This document shows positions 28,182 to 37,550 of a stretch of DNA of 64,000 bases, piece by piece. The notes beneath the pieces were generated by a model. That model searched no databases, was not told the origin of the DNA, and saw only the letters and a list, made by a program, of their open reading frames with translations. A program made the position numbers and the translations under genes. Every line of letters starts with the position of its first letter. Position 1 is the first letter of the stretch. The stretch covers positions 2,054,501-2,118,500 of the forward strand of contig NZ_JAVLAT010000001.1 in the NCBI RefSeq assembly GCF_032190615.1. The letters are read 5' to 3'. The stretch is from Brucella pseudogrignonensis. Its GTDB lineage: Bacteria > Pseudomonadota > Alphaproteobacteria > Rhizobiales > Rhizobiaceae.

Positions 28182-28730
28182 TTATTTTCCTCGTGGTCCA
28201 TTTCCACGATCGCTGGAGTTTGATCTCCATCTTTGACCACGGTCACGATGAGGGCGATCCCAGTTTCCGCGTGGACGGTCCCAATGGCGACCTCGGTTCC
28301 AGTTTCGGTTGCGATCCCAGCGGCCCCGATCCCAATGTCGACGGTTGTAGTCGCGGCGATCCCAACGATCGTTTCGATCATTGACAGCTGCGCCAATAGC
28401 TAAGCCTGCGATAAGAGGAATACCAATAAGCGCTGCGTCGCGGCTAAAATTATCAGAGGACGCTTTGCTACCACCCTCCCGCATCGCGAGGTAGCGCGAA
28501 GAGGCCCAGCCAGACAAGCCGCCATAGCTGACTTGGCACCATCCGTAACCCGAGGTGCAGCCCTGCACGTTAACAGGGGCGCGGCTTGGAATGCTGCCTA
28601 GCGAGGCATAGCCCGTTCCGGGACCAGTTCGCACATTCAGACTTGTTGTGACGATTGCGTTTGCTGCTTGAGCAGCGCCTGCGGAGAATACACCCAAGGC
28701 TATAAGTGCTGCTTTGAACGTAAGTTTCAT
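28182..28730 (-). CDS. SH3b protein with Arg/Asp/Trp-rich tail
   Basis: A 182-residue exported protein. It has a signal peptide (1-22, ending GAAQA), a bacterial SH3 domain (about 24-83: TTSLNVRTGPGTGYASLGSI, then CQVSYGGLSGWASSRYL), a hydrophobic, Ala/Gly/Ile-rich segment (about 99-114), and a tail of about 65 residues made of imperfect repeats around WDR, NRN and RGRHWDRPRGNWDRP. SH3b domains bind peptidoglycan or peptides. The tail is low complexity and strongly basic, and could bind nucleic acid or polyanions. AGGAGAACCCGG precedes the ATG at 28730. The tail length may vary between strains. Confidence 0.82.
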   Translation of the reverse strand: MKLTFKAALIALGVFSAGAAQAANAIVTTSLNVRTGPGTGYASLGSIPSRAPVNVQGCTSGYGWCQVSYGGLSGWASSRYLAMREGGSKASSDNFSRDAALIGIPLIAGLAIGAAVNDRNDRWDRRDYNRRHWDRGRWDRNRNWNRGRHWDRPRGNWDRPHRDRGQRWRSNSSDRGNGPRGK

Positions 28731-28803
28731 CCGGGTTCTCCTGAACAACTTCATTGGTTAATAAACGATGAACAGGGCACGTAAGTTCCGTTGTTTGTAA
28801 AAT

Positions 28804-28899
28804 CTATTTGGATTTGCGATGACGAAGAATGACAGCAATAGCGAGCCCAGCGAGGCCGATAGCAATAAAGCCTTGCAATACAAAAACCCAGTTCATCAT
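28804..28899 (-). CDS. Possible 31-residue membrane microprotein
   Basis: The frame MMNWVFVLQG continues as FIAIGLAGLAIAVILRHRK and ends SK. Nearly all of it is one membrane helix with a basic end (RHRKSK). The upstream AAAGGAAACTGCT offers a fair ribosome binding site. Its length is near the limit for a real gene, so confidence is moderate. It sits between the SH3b gene and the channel-like gene, both on the same strand. Confidence 0.4.
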   Translation of the reverse strand: MMNWVFVLQGFIAIGLAGLAIAVILRHRKSK

Positions 28900-29020
28900 A
28901 GCAGTTTCCTTTGGTGCAAAACGCACCTGAAGTCAGAATGTAATTCGCTGAATGGATATTTAACGCATTTCACGCTCAAGCGAAATGGACAAGTGAAGGT
29001 GCCAGACTTCAGGTGTTGGT

Positions 29021-30130
29021 TTATTCTTCTGGTCCGAAATATTTCACTTTCAAAGCATTCAAAGTTTCATTTTCTTGAAGGCTGATGATCGCCACGGAGG
29101 CAGGTTTTACGAGATCGCTCTGGCGTGGAAAAGCGAAGCCATACTTATCAGGGCTGAACGTGTTTCCAACCACCTCAATGGGTTCACTCGGATTTTTATG
29201 CGCGTAATATGCTAGCACTGGACTATCACCAACAATCGCTGAAATTTCATCATTTGTGAGCGCGGAAACAGCTTCTGGCAGGTGATCAAAAGTGACTGTA
29301 GAAATGGATCGGGATGTAAGCATCTGTTGTGCAATGCTCCCGGTACGCACGCCAACAGTTTTATTTTGAAGGTCTGCGAGGTTAGCGATTTTGTTGGATA
29401 TATGCGTAACCGTCATTACGCTCGTGACCGATGATGTGACATAGGCGACCACGGCAATGCCGAAGACGAGCCAGAATGCTTGCCATATTCGACCGGCCCA
29501 ACCGAAGAGATTTTTACGCGAGCTTTTCCCCGACGTCGCAAGTGAAACGACATGATAAAAGCTTTCGGCGAGACCCTCTACCCAACGGCGCGGGAAATGC
29601 TCGTCAAATCGCCTGTCAAAAAGAGTAAGAGCGATTGTGGCGATCAAAATAACAATGCCAATCCAAGCATAAGTTGCCAGATGCCCGGCATCCTCAAGCC
29701 CGCCGATAAGATCGCCCCACTCGTTCCCCGCCTCGGTATGAATTAGAATACGTAGCCCGGCATCGAACCAGGGATGCGTGAAGTCAACGACTTCCGCACG
29801 GCTTTCTGTGATTGTGAGATTGGTTACGGCCGCGTCGACTTGATTTTCAGAAACCGCCTTAACCAGTTCTGTGTAATTTGGATATTCGACAAACTGTGAA
29901 ACCAATCCAAGACGTGTGCCAATGTCGCGCCAAAGATCAACCGCCATACCGTTATAGGTATCACCTTCTTTGATGACGAAAGGTTCGCTGACATAGACGC
30001 CCACTTTGACCTGTCGAAGTGGGGCATCCTGTGCACTTGCTGGGTTCAGTGAAGCGGTCAGGACGAAAAAAGCAAGGATAGCTTTCAGAAAAGAGCTGAA
30101 ATGATTTCTGATAAAGTGACGAAATTGCAC
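29021..30130 (-). CDS. Glutamate-receptor-like protein (split SBP plus channel)
   Basis: A 369-residue protein with the domain order of bacterial ionotropic glutamate receptors: signal peptide (1-33), first half of a family-3 solute-binding domain (about 39-140, including TNLTITESRAEVVDF with R111), a membrane helix (154-171), a re-entrant loop region (about 188-203, SFYHVVSLATSGKSS), a second helix (216-241), then the second half of the binding domain (251-365). The TVGYGD potassium filter of GluR0 is absent, so ion selectivity is unknown. It could be a ligand-gated channel or a membrane-anchored sensor. It is a lone gene, not an ABC importer component. Confidence 0.85.
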   Translation of the reverse strand: MQFRHFIRNHFSSFLKAILAFFVLTASLNPASAQDAPLRQVKVGVYVSEPFVIKEGDTYNGMAVDLWRDIGTRLGLVSQFVEYPNYTELVKAVSENQVDAAVTNLTITESRAEVVDFTHPWFDAGLRILIHTEAGNEWGDLIGGLEDAGHLATYAWIGIVILIATIALTLFDRRFDEHFPRRWVEGLAESFYHVVSLATSGKSSRKNLFGWAGRIWQAFWLVFGIAVVAYVTSSVTSVMTVTHISNKIANLADLQNKTVGVRTGSIAQQMLTSRSISTVTFDHLPEAVSALTNDEISAIVGDSPVLAYYAHKNPSEPIEVVGNTFSPDKYGFAFPRQSDLVKPASVAIISLQENETLNALKVKYFGPEE

Positions 30131-30253
30131 TGTCCCAAGCCGTTTTCTATTGCCGATAGCCTCAAGTATAAATGTTTAAGGGGGCAAGGGAAGCCAATAA
30201 AGCACTATCATTGCACGCAAATTATTATTTAATATCAAGTAATATCTAATAGA

Positions 30254-30287
30254 AACCCATCGCGATCAGTATCGACTGCGATGGGTT
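30254..30287. terminator. Probable terminator hairpin
   Basis: AACCCATCGC and GCGATGGGTT form a ten-base stem around 14 loop bases, downstream of the stop at 30313 on the minus strand. The T run is weak in that direction, so this is a modest call. Confidence 0.45.
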
Positions 30288-30312
30288 CGTTTTATCGTGT
30301 CGCAGATGTGGC

Positions 30313-31518
30313 TCAGATCGCTGCAAAGCCTTTTTCCAGATCGGCAATCAGATCTGGCACATCTTCAAGTCCGATCTGCAAGCGAATAACCGGACCAGGA
30401 TAATCGTCCTTAGCGACGGTGCGGTCTTTCAGCCCGACCTCATTTGCGAGGCTCTCATATCCGCCCCACGAATAGCCAAGGCCGAAAATTTCAAGCGCAT
30501 TCAAAAATGCATGAGCTTGCGCCCGTGAACCGGTCTTCAACACGAAAGCGAAGACACCTGATGAGCCTTTGAAATCACGTTTCCAGAGTTCGTGGCCCGG
30601 ATGGCTCTCAAGGGCAGGGTGCAAAACGCGGTCAACTGCTGGATGGCTTTCGAGCCAATGAGCAACTTCGAGCGCGCTTTTACGATGATGTTCAAGACGT
30701 ACACCCATCGTGCGCAAACCACGCAGGATTTGATATGCATCATCAGGAGCTGCACAAAGCCCGAGTGTTCCGTGGGTCTCAAGCAGTTGTGGCCAGCATT
30801 TTTCATTTGCTGAAATCGTACCGAACAAAATATCTGCATGACCCGAAGGATACTTCGTGGAGGCATGAATGCTGATGTCGACGCCAAAATCCAATGGCTT
30901 GAAGTAAAGCGGTGTCGCCCATGTGTTGTCTATCATTACAATGGCGCCAGCTGTGTGCGCCGCTTCGACAATGGCTGGAATATCCTGAATTTCGAAAGTG
31001 TTGGAAGCAGGCGATTCTGTGAACACGACTTTGGTGTTGGGGCGCATAAGTGCTGCTATGTTCGCACCGATTTCAGGATCATAATATTCGACTTCAATTC
31101 CCATGCGCTTGAGAATTGTATCGGCAAAATGACGCGTTGGATTATAGATTGAATCAACAAACAACGCGTGATCGCCAGGCGACAAAAAGCCAAGGAGTGG
31201 AACTGTGACAGCTGCTAGGCCTGATGGCACGCACACAGTTCCTGCTGAACCTTCCAGTGCATCAATAGCTTTGCATAATGCTTCACTGGTCGGCGTTCCG
31301 CGCGTACCATAGGTATATTTCTGATTTCCAGTTGCCATGGTCTGGGCGTCGGGAAAAAGAACTGTGGATGCGCGCACAACGGGTGGATTGATGAAGCCGT
31401 GATAATCGCGTGGATCATAACCATCCCGCGTCAATCGCGTGTTTATGCCCAGCTTTTCTTTCTTGTCCTGTTTGTTAGTCACGAAATTGCCTCCAGGCCA
31501 TGTTGCATGCTGATCCAT
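30313..31518 (-). CDS. metC: Cystathionine beta-lyase / PLP trans-sulfuration enzyme
   Basis: A PLP-dependent Cys/Met metabolism enzyme. Family members release homocysteine from cystathionine, or catalyse the related gamma reactions. The 401 residues include the substrate segment YTYGTRGTPTSEALCKAIDALEG, the cofactor region CVPSGLAAVTV, PASNTFEIQDI, IDNTWATP and the Schiff-base Lys in HASTKYPSGHAD. The ATG at 31518 has AGAGATTTG in front. The frame extends to 31749 but the extra 77 residues lack any family similarity. MetC is favoured by WATP and SGHADI. Gamma-synthase or gamma-lyase are the alternatives. Confidence 0.88.
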   Translation of the reverse strand: MDQHATWPGGNFVTNKQDKKEKLGINTRLTRDGYDPRDYHGFINPPVVRASTVLFPDAQTMATGNQKYTYGTRGTPTSEALCKAIDALEGSAGTVCVPSGLAAVTVPLLGFLSPGDHALFVDSIYNPTRHFADTILKRMGIEVEYYDPEIGANIAALMRPNTKVVFTESPASNTFEIQDIPAIVEAAHTAGAIVMIDNTWATPLYFKPLDFGVDISIHASTKYPSGHADILFGTISANEKCWPQLLETHGTLGLCAAPDDAYQILRGLRTMGVRLEHHRKSALEVAHWLESHPAVDRVLHPALESHPGHELWKRDFKGSSGVFAFVLKTGSRAQAHAFLNALEIFGLGYSWGGYESLANEVGLKDRTVAKDDYPGPVIRLQIGLEDVPDLIADLEKGFAAI

Positions 31519-31688
31519 CAAATCTCTTTCAGAGATTTCTGCAAGTTTGCTGATCAAATTTGCAAAAACAGGTTTCGTGTCCGTTCTGATGGATGGTCCT
31601 AATGAATTGGATAAGGCCCGTATGTTGCGGATGCAATATGCAGCTTTGTTACAGTGATAATGTAAACCAGAGGAAGTGTAATTCCGGT

Positions 31689-32465
31689 ATGCCTGATTTG
31701 AATGAGCGTAAGGCCACAAACACGATTTTCTATCCGGTCCGCGCGGCATTAGAACTCATAAAAGCACTCCTAAAACCGGCATATCCCGGTGCGCCGTCGA
31801 GCTGGACAATGGAAATGACAGCGCTCGTGGTGTTGATGCCGTTTGTGCTTCTAGTGCTTCATATTTGGGATGCGCAGATCGTTCGCTCGGCAATGAACAG
31901 CGATTTCTTCGTCATGGAAATTCTTCGGGTGATCACCGATTTGATTCGCACCATTGTATGGCTCGGCGTGGCAATGGCTGTCTGGTTGGTAACCGCTTTT
32001 CTGCTTTCCCCGTCAATGCGCCTGGTCGTGCACGAGAAGCTTGTTCGCTTTCATAGCTGGGCTACACTGGTCTTGGCCTCTATCGTTGTTGGCAGCTTTC
32101 CAACAGAAATCGGCAAATTTGTCATCGGGCGTGCACGTCCGCTGCTGCTGGATGATCTCGGTTCTGCGTATTTCGCGCCTTTTCGCGGTGAACATTCCTA
32201 TGAAAGCTTTCCGTCAGGACATTCTATGATGGCGGGTATCATGCTCGCATCGCTATGGATTTTCCTCCCGCGCTGGCGTTTTTTAACTGTCCCCGTTTGC
32301 TTACTTTTTGTCATCAGCAGGCTCGCAGCAGGGGCTCATTATCCAACAGATGTCGTTGCAGGACTGGCAATTGGCTTTATCGCGACATGGTGGGTTGCTC
32401 GCTTTATGGCGACGCGAAATATTATTTTTTCGCTTGAGGGTGACAAGTTGATGCCACGCGTTTGA
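31689..32465 (+). CDS. PAP2-family phosphatase
   Basis: An integral membrane phosphatase of the PAP2 type, acting on lipid phosphates such as undecaprenyl pyrophosphate or phosphatidic acid on the periplasmic side. The three-part motif is complete: KFVIGRARP, SFPSGHSMM, and SRLAAGAHYPTDVVAG. About five or six hydrophobic segments occur in 258 residues. The ATG at 31689 is the natural start, since the longer frame to 31593 is Cys-rich and unlike the family. The substrate is not determinable from sequence. It is divergent from metC. Confidence 0.88.
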   Translation: MPDLNERKATNTIFYPVRAALELIKALLKPAYPGAPSSWTMEMTALVVLMPFVLLVLHIWDAQIVRSAMNSDFFVMEILRVITDLIRTIVWLGVAMAVWLVTAFLLSPSMRLVVHEKLVRFHSWATLVLASIVVGSFPTEIGKFVIGRARPLLLDDLGSAYFAPFRGEHSYESFPSGHSMMAGIMLASLWIFLPRWRFLTVPVCLLFVISRLAAGAHYPTDVVAGLAIGFIATWWVARFMATRNIIFSLEGDKLMPRV

Positions 32466-32908
32466 AATAGCTAAAATTGTAGTTTTTAGCCCGATTGTTA
32501 AAACACTAAACTATCGATAATATATTGATATAATTATAGAATTTATAAGAATTAGTTTTGTGGCTAATGCTGTTCATCTTATTGAACAGCATTAGCCGAA
32601 AATTGGGAAATCATGTAAAAACGCGCATGTTAGAATAGGTTATTTTTGCCGTTCCGACTTTTTCCTCAACGTTAATCCCTTGACCAAAGCCAAAATTTCG
32701 CCTTCGATAGGGTTGTGAAGGCGCCAGATATCGCTGACCTATAAAATATAGAAAGCCGATAACGGCTTCGGGTGAGCGACAGTCTGCGTAATGCGTGGGT
32801 TGGGGAGGAGCTAAGCTCTTATTTTTCAACTTATTGCTAAAAATAAAGCAACAGAGACGCTCAGAATATTTCTGGTGATCTCAGGGAACATAAAAGGTTG
32901 CAGGCCAG
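32466..32908. other. AT-rich intergenic region before aapJ
   Basis: Over 440 bases without a supported gene. The first part is AT-rich. A perfect 15-base inverted repeat lies at 32562-32597. The rest should hold the aapJ promoter and leader. A 72-codon minus-strand frame (32611-32829) starts with TTG, has no ribosome binding site and no family, and is not called. The aapJ ribosome binding site is weak. Confidence 0.5.
32562..32597. repeat. Perfect inverted repeat, possible terminator or operator
   Basis: GGCTAATGCTGTTCA pairs with TGAACAGCATTAGCC around six bases. It is about 100 bases after the PAP2 stop. There is no long T run, so a terminator role is uncertain and a regulatory role is possible. 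Confidence 0.6.
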
Positions 32909-33940
32909 ATGAAAAAGACTGTTTTGACAGGGGTATTGGGTGCGGCGGCGTTGTTTTGCGCGGCTTCGGGAGCGTCGGCTGACACGCTTTCTGATGTAAA
33001 GAACAAGGGCTTTTTGCAGTGCGGCGTCAACACCGGTTTGTTGGGGTTTGCCGCTCCAAATGACAAAGGCGAATGGTCTGGCTTTGATGTTGACTATTGC
33101 CGTGCTGTGGCCTCGGCTATTTTCGGTGATCCGACAAAAGTGAAATTTACGCCTTTGAACGCCAAAGAGCGTTTTACAGCGTTGCAGTCGGGTGAAGTTG
33201 ATGTCCTGATCCGCAATACGACGTGGACCATTAGCCGCGACACAGCGCTTGGCCTCGACTTCGCTGGTGTCAACTATTTTGATGGCCAAGGCTTCATGAT
33301 TAATTCGAAGAAGCTGTCAGGTATCAATTCCGCACTCCAATTGTCGGGTGCATCTATCTGTGTTCAAGCCGGTACGACGACTGAGCTTAACATGGCCGAC
33401 TATTTCCGCTCCAACAAAATGGAGTACAATCCCGTTGTCTTTGAGAAGATCGAAGAAGCCAATGCGGCTTACGACTCCGGTCGTTGTGACGCTTACACGA
33501 CGGACCAGTCCAGCCTTTACGGGGTTCGTTTGGCGCTTGCCAATCCAGATGATCACGTCATCTTGCCAGAAATCATCTCCAAGGAGCCCTTCGGTCTGAC
33601 CGTTCGTCAGGGAGACCCTAAATGGGCAGATGTCGTCCGCTGGACCCATAATGCACTGCTTAACGCCGAAGAATACGGGATCACGCAAGCCAATATCGAA
33701 GAAATGAAGAAGTCCGACAACCCGGATATCAAGCGTCTTCTTGGTGTGGAAGCGGATACGAAGATCGGCACCGATCTTGGCCTTGACAATGATTGGGTGG
33801 TGAAGATCGTCAATGGCGTTGGCAACTACGGCGAGATATTCGAACGGAATATTGGCGCCAGTAGCCCGCTCAAGATTGCACGTGGTATCAACGCCCAGTG
33901 GAACAAGGGTGGTCTACAATACGGCATTCCTGTGCGTTAA
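32909..33940 (+). CDS. aapJ: General L-amino-acid ABC transporter, binding protein
   Basis: Periplasmic family-3 solute-binding protein of the rhizobial general amino-acid permease. A signal peptide (1-24, ending ASGASA) is followed by TLSDVKNKGFLQCGVNTGL, GFDVDYCRAVASAIFGD, LIRNTTWTISRD and CVQAGTTTELN, the AapJ pattern including paired cysteines. 343 residues. The rest of the transporter follows at 34222-37405. The 280-base gap to aapQ with a hairpin suggests that AapJ is made in excess over the permease, as is usual for binding proteins. Confidence 0.95.
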   Translation: MKKTVLTGVLGAAALFCAASGASADTLSDVKNKGFLQCGVNTGLLGFAAPNDKGEWSGFDVDYCRAVASAIFGDPTKVKFTPLNAKERFTALQSGEVDVLIRNTTWTISRDTALGLDFAGVNYFDGQGFMINSKKLSGINSALQLSGASICVQAGTTTELNMADYFRSNKMEYNPVVFEKIEEANAAYDSGRCDAYTTDQSSLYGVRLALANPDDHVILPEIISKEPFGLTVRQGDPKWADVVRWTHNALLNAEEYGITQANIEEMKKSDNPDIKRLLGVEADTKIGTDLGLDNDWVVKIVNGVGNYGEIFERNIGASSPLKIARGINAQWNKGGLQYGIPVR

Positions 33941-33966
33941 CGGGTCTTGCTGCTCAGACTGATTTT

Positions 33967-33990
33967 CGGCGGGTGCAGCAGCACTCGCCG
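33967..33990 (+). other. Intercistronic hairpin aapJ-aapQ
   Basis: CGGCGGGTG pairs with CACTCGCCG (one G-T pair) around CAGCAG, 27 bases after the aapJ stop and with no T run. Such stems protect binding-protein messages from 3' decay. It is not a classical terminator. Confidence 0.55.
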
Positions 33991-34221
33991 GATTTGTCGG
34001 CTCTTGGATTGGTCACTGATCTTCTGCATTACCAGAAACCTTTGTATGCGGAAGTCATACCAATCGCTCGTATCGGATAGTTTAATGAACGCTCTGTCTC
34101 GGACGGTCAGAGCCTCAATCTTCGGTAATCTCTGCGACGGCTCTAAAATGGTTTTCCGATTGGGGCGGGATCGTTAGCTATTTTAAAGCAAGAACAGTGG
34201 CCGAGAGAAAACAGGGAACAT

Positions 34222-35415
34222 ATGGCTTCCTATTCTTCAACTGACAAACGCCGAAACGACAATGGCACATCACTCCTTTATGACCCGCGAGTGCGCGGCG
34301 TTTTTTATCAGGTCGTGGTGTTTGTCGTCGTTATCGGTTCGATCTATTGGATCGTAGGAAATACGATCACAAATCTTCAGCGCGCGAATATTGCTTCCGG
34401 TTTTGGCTTTTTAAATGGGCGTGCAGGCTTTGATATCAGCCAGACGCTCATTCCCTATAATAGCGATTCCACCTATGGCCGCGCTCTTCTGGTTGGCTTG
34501 CTCAACACGCTTTATGTTGCGAGTTTGGGTGTAATTCTGGCGTCAATTATCGGTTTTCTGGTTGGCATTGGAAGACTTTCGCGCAACTGGCTGATTCGTA
34601 AAATCTGCACGGTTTACGTTGAAGTATTTCGCAATATTCCGCCGCTGCTCGTTATCTTCTTTTGGTATTTTGGCGTTCTTTCGGTTTTACCACAGGCGCG
34701 AGATAGTCTCTCCTTGCCACTTGGGACCTATCTCAACAATCGTGGGTTCTTCATGCCGTCGCCTATTTGGGGCGAGGGCGCATGGTTGCTACCTGTTGCT
34801 TTGGTCCTCGGGATTGTTGCCTCGTTTTTTGTAGCGCGCTGGGCTAAGCGTCGGCAAATTATGACAGGCCAGCCGTTCCATACGGTACGTGTGGCTGCTG
34901 CCCTGATCATAGGCTTACCCATACTGGCTTTGATCGTAACAGGATTTCCGGTCTCGTTTGATCTGCCAAAGCTGGGAACGTTCAATCTGACGGGGGGGAC
35001 GCAGGTTAAGCCGGAATTTCTGGCGCTATTGTTGGCTTTGTCGTTTTATACTGCCTCATTTATTGCGGAAACCGTTCGGGCAGGTGTTCTGGGTGTAAAT
35101 AAAGGCCAGACAGAAGCGGCCTATGCTGTTGGTTTGCGGCCCGGTCAAACGATGCGCCTGATCGTGGTGCCACAGGCTCTGCGCATTATCATTCCACCGC
35201 TTTCGAGCCAATATCTCAATCTGATCAAGAATTCATCGCTGGCCATTGCAATTGGTTATCCTGATCTGGTTGCAGTTGGTGGTACGATCCTTAACCAGAC
35301 GGGCCAAGCCGTTGAAGTCGTTGCTATTTGGATGGTGATCTATCTCAGCATCAGCCTGATCGTTTCCGGCCTGATGAACTGGTTTAATGCGAAAATGGCA
35401 TTGGTGGAGAGATGA
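34222..35415 (+). CDS. aapQ: General L-amino-acid ABC transporter, permease
   Basis: First membrane subunit of the Aap importer, 397 residues. An extended N-terminal half carries a periplasmic loop and the HEAT-type permease core is at the C-terminal side, ending with the ABC-contact loop [20 protein letters not shown] and the following helix. The large size relative to HisQ-type permeases is characteristic of Aap/Bzt systems. Its TGA overlaps the aapM start as ATGA, so both permeases are coupled. Confidence 0.95.
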   Translation: MASYSSTDKRRNDNGTSLLYDPRVRGVFYQVVVFVVVIGSIYWIVGNTITNLQRANIASGFGFLNGRAGFDISQTLIPYNSDSTYGRALLVGLLNTLYVASLGVILASIIGFLVGIGRLSRNWLIRKICTVYVEVFRNIPPLLVIFFWYFGVLSVLPQARDSLSLPLGTYLNNRGFFMPSPIWGEGAWLLPVALVLGIVASFFVARWAKRRQIMTGQPFHTVRVAAALIIGLPILALIVTGFPVSFDLPKLGTFNLTGGTQVKPEFLALLLALSFYTASFIAETVRAGVLGVNKGQTEAAYAVGLRPGQTMRLIVVPQALRIIIPPLSSQYLNLIKNSSLAIAIGYPDLVAVGGTILNQTGQAVEVVAIWMVIYLSISLIVSGLMNWFNAKMALVER

Positions 35416-36575
35416 GCATGGAAAACACAAATCTCCATTATGTCCGAACACAAATGGTCGAGGGGGAAAAACCGCCAAGTTCAGTGCAGGGCTTTTCGCA
35501 TTGGCTGCGCGTCAATCTTTTTGCCACACCTACAGATGCAGCACTGACGATTTTTGGTCTGGCGATTGTTGCGTGGTTTTTGCCACCAATGATCCAGTGG
35601 CTGTTTATCAATGCTGCATGGACGGGTACTGATCGTACAGCTTGCCTAACCGTCGTGCAGGGTGGGGTTCAGCCTGAGGGCTGGTCAGGTGCTTGTTGGG
35701 CGTTTGTAAATGCGAAGTATCAGCAGTTCATTTATGGGCGCTATCCGTTTGAAGAGCGCTGGCGCGTTGATCTGACTGCGGCATTGTTCGTGATTTTGCT
35801 TGTTCCTCTGCTGATTCCGAAAATTCCGCACAAGATCATCAACGCCATTCTGTTCTTCTTTGCGTTTCCGGTTATCGCATACTTCTTGTTGGTTGGCGGT
35901 TCTTTCGGCCTGCGTTATGTTGAAACATCCCTTTGGGGAGGGCTGCTGGTAACACTGGTCTTGTCATTTGTCGGTATTGCGGTTTCCCTGCCTTTGGGGG
36001 TTGTTTTGGCCTTGGGGCGGCGATCCAAGCTGCCTGTGATCAAGACGATGTCGATCATCTTCATCGAAACGGTACGTGGTGTTCCGCTGGTTACGGTCCT
36101 GTTCATGGCCAGCGTTATGCTGCCGCTTTTCCTTCCACCGGGCGTCACTTTCGATAAGTTGCTGCGCGCATTAATCGGTGTGGCATTATTTGCGTCAGCT
36201 TATATGGCAGAAGTTGTTCGCGGCGGGTTGCAAGCTATTCCACGCGGGCAATATGAGGGTGCCGATGCACTAGGTCTGGGCTACTGGCAGAAGACCAACC
36301 TCATTATCCTGCCACAAGCGTTAAAGCTGGTTATACCCGGCATCGTGAACACATTTATTGGTCTGTTTAAAGACACCAGCCTTGTTTATATCATCGGTAT
36401 GTTTGACCTTCTGGGCATTGTCCGACAGAACTTTTCTGATGCAAACTGGACGTCTCCACAGACACCTGCAACTGGATTGGTCTTTGCGGGCTTCGTTTTC
36501 TGGATTTTCTGTTTCGCCATGTCGCGATACTCTATATTCATGGAACGACGGCTCGACACGGGTCACAAACGATAA
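35412..36575 (+). CDS. aapM: General L-amino-acid ABC transporter, permease
   Basis: Second membrane subunit, 387 residues, with about eight hydrophobic segments and the ABC-binding EAA loop [20 protein letters not shown]. It shares the two-part layout of AapQ: an N-terminal periplasmic extension and a C-terminal HisM-type core. It ends 20 bases before aapP, with no terminator between. Confidence 0.95.
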   Translation: MSMENTNLHYVRTQMVEGEKPPSSVQGFSHWLRVNLFATPTDAALTIFGLAIVAWFLPPMIQWLFINAAWTGTDRTACLTVVQGGVQPEGWSGACWAFVNAKYQQFIYGRYPFEERWRVDLTAALFVILLVPLLIPKIPHKIINAILFFFAFPVIAYFLLVGGSFGLRYVETSLWGGLLVTLVLSFVGIAVSLPLGVVLALGRRSKLPVIKTMSIIFIETVRGVPLVTVLFMASVMLPLFLPPGVTFDKLLRALIGVALFASAYMAEVVRGGLQAIPRGQYEGADALGLGYWQKTNLIILPQALKLVIPGIVNTFIGLFKDTSLVYIIGMFDLLGIVRQNFSDANWTSPQTPATGLVFAGFVFWIFCFAMSRYSIFMERRLDTGHKR

Positions 36576-36595
36576 GAATAAAGGGAATAATTTAA

Positions 36596-37405
36596 ATGAG
36601 TGCACAAAGCGCCCTCCCGCAATCTGAGCCTGGTGTCGACATCGACCGTTCAAAACTGGAAGTCTCGAAGACCGAAGTGGCTATCGAGATCAAGAACATG
36701 CACAAGTGGTATGGCGAGTTCCACGTGCTGCGTGATATTAATCTGAAAGTCATGCGTGGCGAACGCATCGTCGTTGCTGGCCCTTCAGGCTCCGGCAAAT
36801 CAACGATGATCCGTTGCGTCAACCGTCTGGAAGAACACCAGAAAGGGCAAATCATCGTTGATGGCATTGAGCTCACCAATGATTTGAAGAAGATTGATGA
36901 AGTGCGTCGCGAAGTCGGGATGGTGTTTCAGCACTTCAACCTCTTCCCGCATCTGACCATTCTGGAGAATTGCACGCTGGCCCCTATCTGGGTGCGTAAA
37001 ATGCCAAAGAAGCAGGCCGAAGAAGTGGCCATGCATTATCTGAAGCGCGTGAAAATTCCGGAACAGGCCAATAAATATCCGGGCCAGCTTTCCGGTGGCC
37101 AGCAGCAGCGTGTGGCAATTGCCCGTGCGCTGTGCATGAACCCGAAAGTGATGTTGTTTGACGAGCCGACTTCAGCACTTGACCCGGAAATGGTCAAGGA
37201 AGTGCTTGATACCATGGTCAGCCTTGCTGATGAAGGCATGACCATGATCTGCGTGACGCATGAAATGGGCTTTGCGCGTCAGGTTGCAAACCGCGTCATT
37301 TTCATGGATCAGGGCCAGATTGTTGAACAGAATTCACCGGCTGAGTTCTTCGACAACCCACAACACGAGCGAACCAAGTTATTCCTCAGTCAGATTCTGC
37401 ACTAA
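36596..37405 (+). CDS. aapP: General L-amino-acid ABC transporter, ATPase
   Basis: Nucleotide-binding subunit of the importer, 269 residues. Walker A GPSGSGKS is at 62-69. The Q loop is in [10 protein letters not shown]. The signature is LSGGQQQR. Walker B is [12 protein letters not shown]. The switch His is in VTHEMGFA. An N-terminal tail of about 28 residues precedes the ABC core. A ribosome binding site (aagggaa) precedes the ATG. With the terminator at 37428 it closes the aapJQMP operon. Confidence 0.96.
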   Translation: MSAQSALPQSEPGVDIDRSKLEVSKTEVAIEIKNMHKWYGEFHVLRDINLKVMRGERIVVAGPSGSGKSTMIRCVNRLEEHQKGQIIVDGIELTNDLKKIDEVRREVGMVFQHFNLFPHLTILENCTLAPIWVRKMPKKQAEEVAMHYLKRVKIPEQANKYPGQLSGGQQQRVAIARALCMNPKVMLFDEPTSALDPEMVKEVLDTMVSLADEGMTMICVTHEMGFARQVANRVIFMDQGQIVEQNSPAEFFDNPQHERTKLFLSQILH

Positions 37406-37427
37406 GCAATGTGATCGCTTTATTAAG

Positions 37428-37459
37428 AACACCCGCCGCTAATAACGGCGGGTGTTTCC
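37428..37459 (+). terminator. Terminator of the aap operon
   Basis: AACACCCGCCG and CGGCGGGTGTT pair around CTAATAA, followed shortly by a T-rich TATTTTTTG. It lies 23 bases after the aapP stop. Confidence 0.9.
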
Positions 37460-37550
37460 TATTTTTTGTCCGACTTTTCGCAAGGCTGAACGCGGTTGCC
37501 GAACATTTCAAAGTTGCAAGAGGTTTACGGTTCTTAAGGAGGAGGCTAGC

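Noticed and set aside
32611..32829. 72-codon minus-strand frame in the gap before aapJ
   Set aside because: TTG start, no Shine-Dalgarno and no recognisable motif. It was considered as a transposase remnant but nothing supports that.
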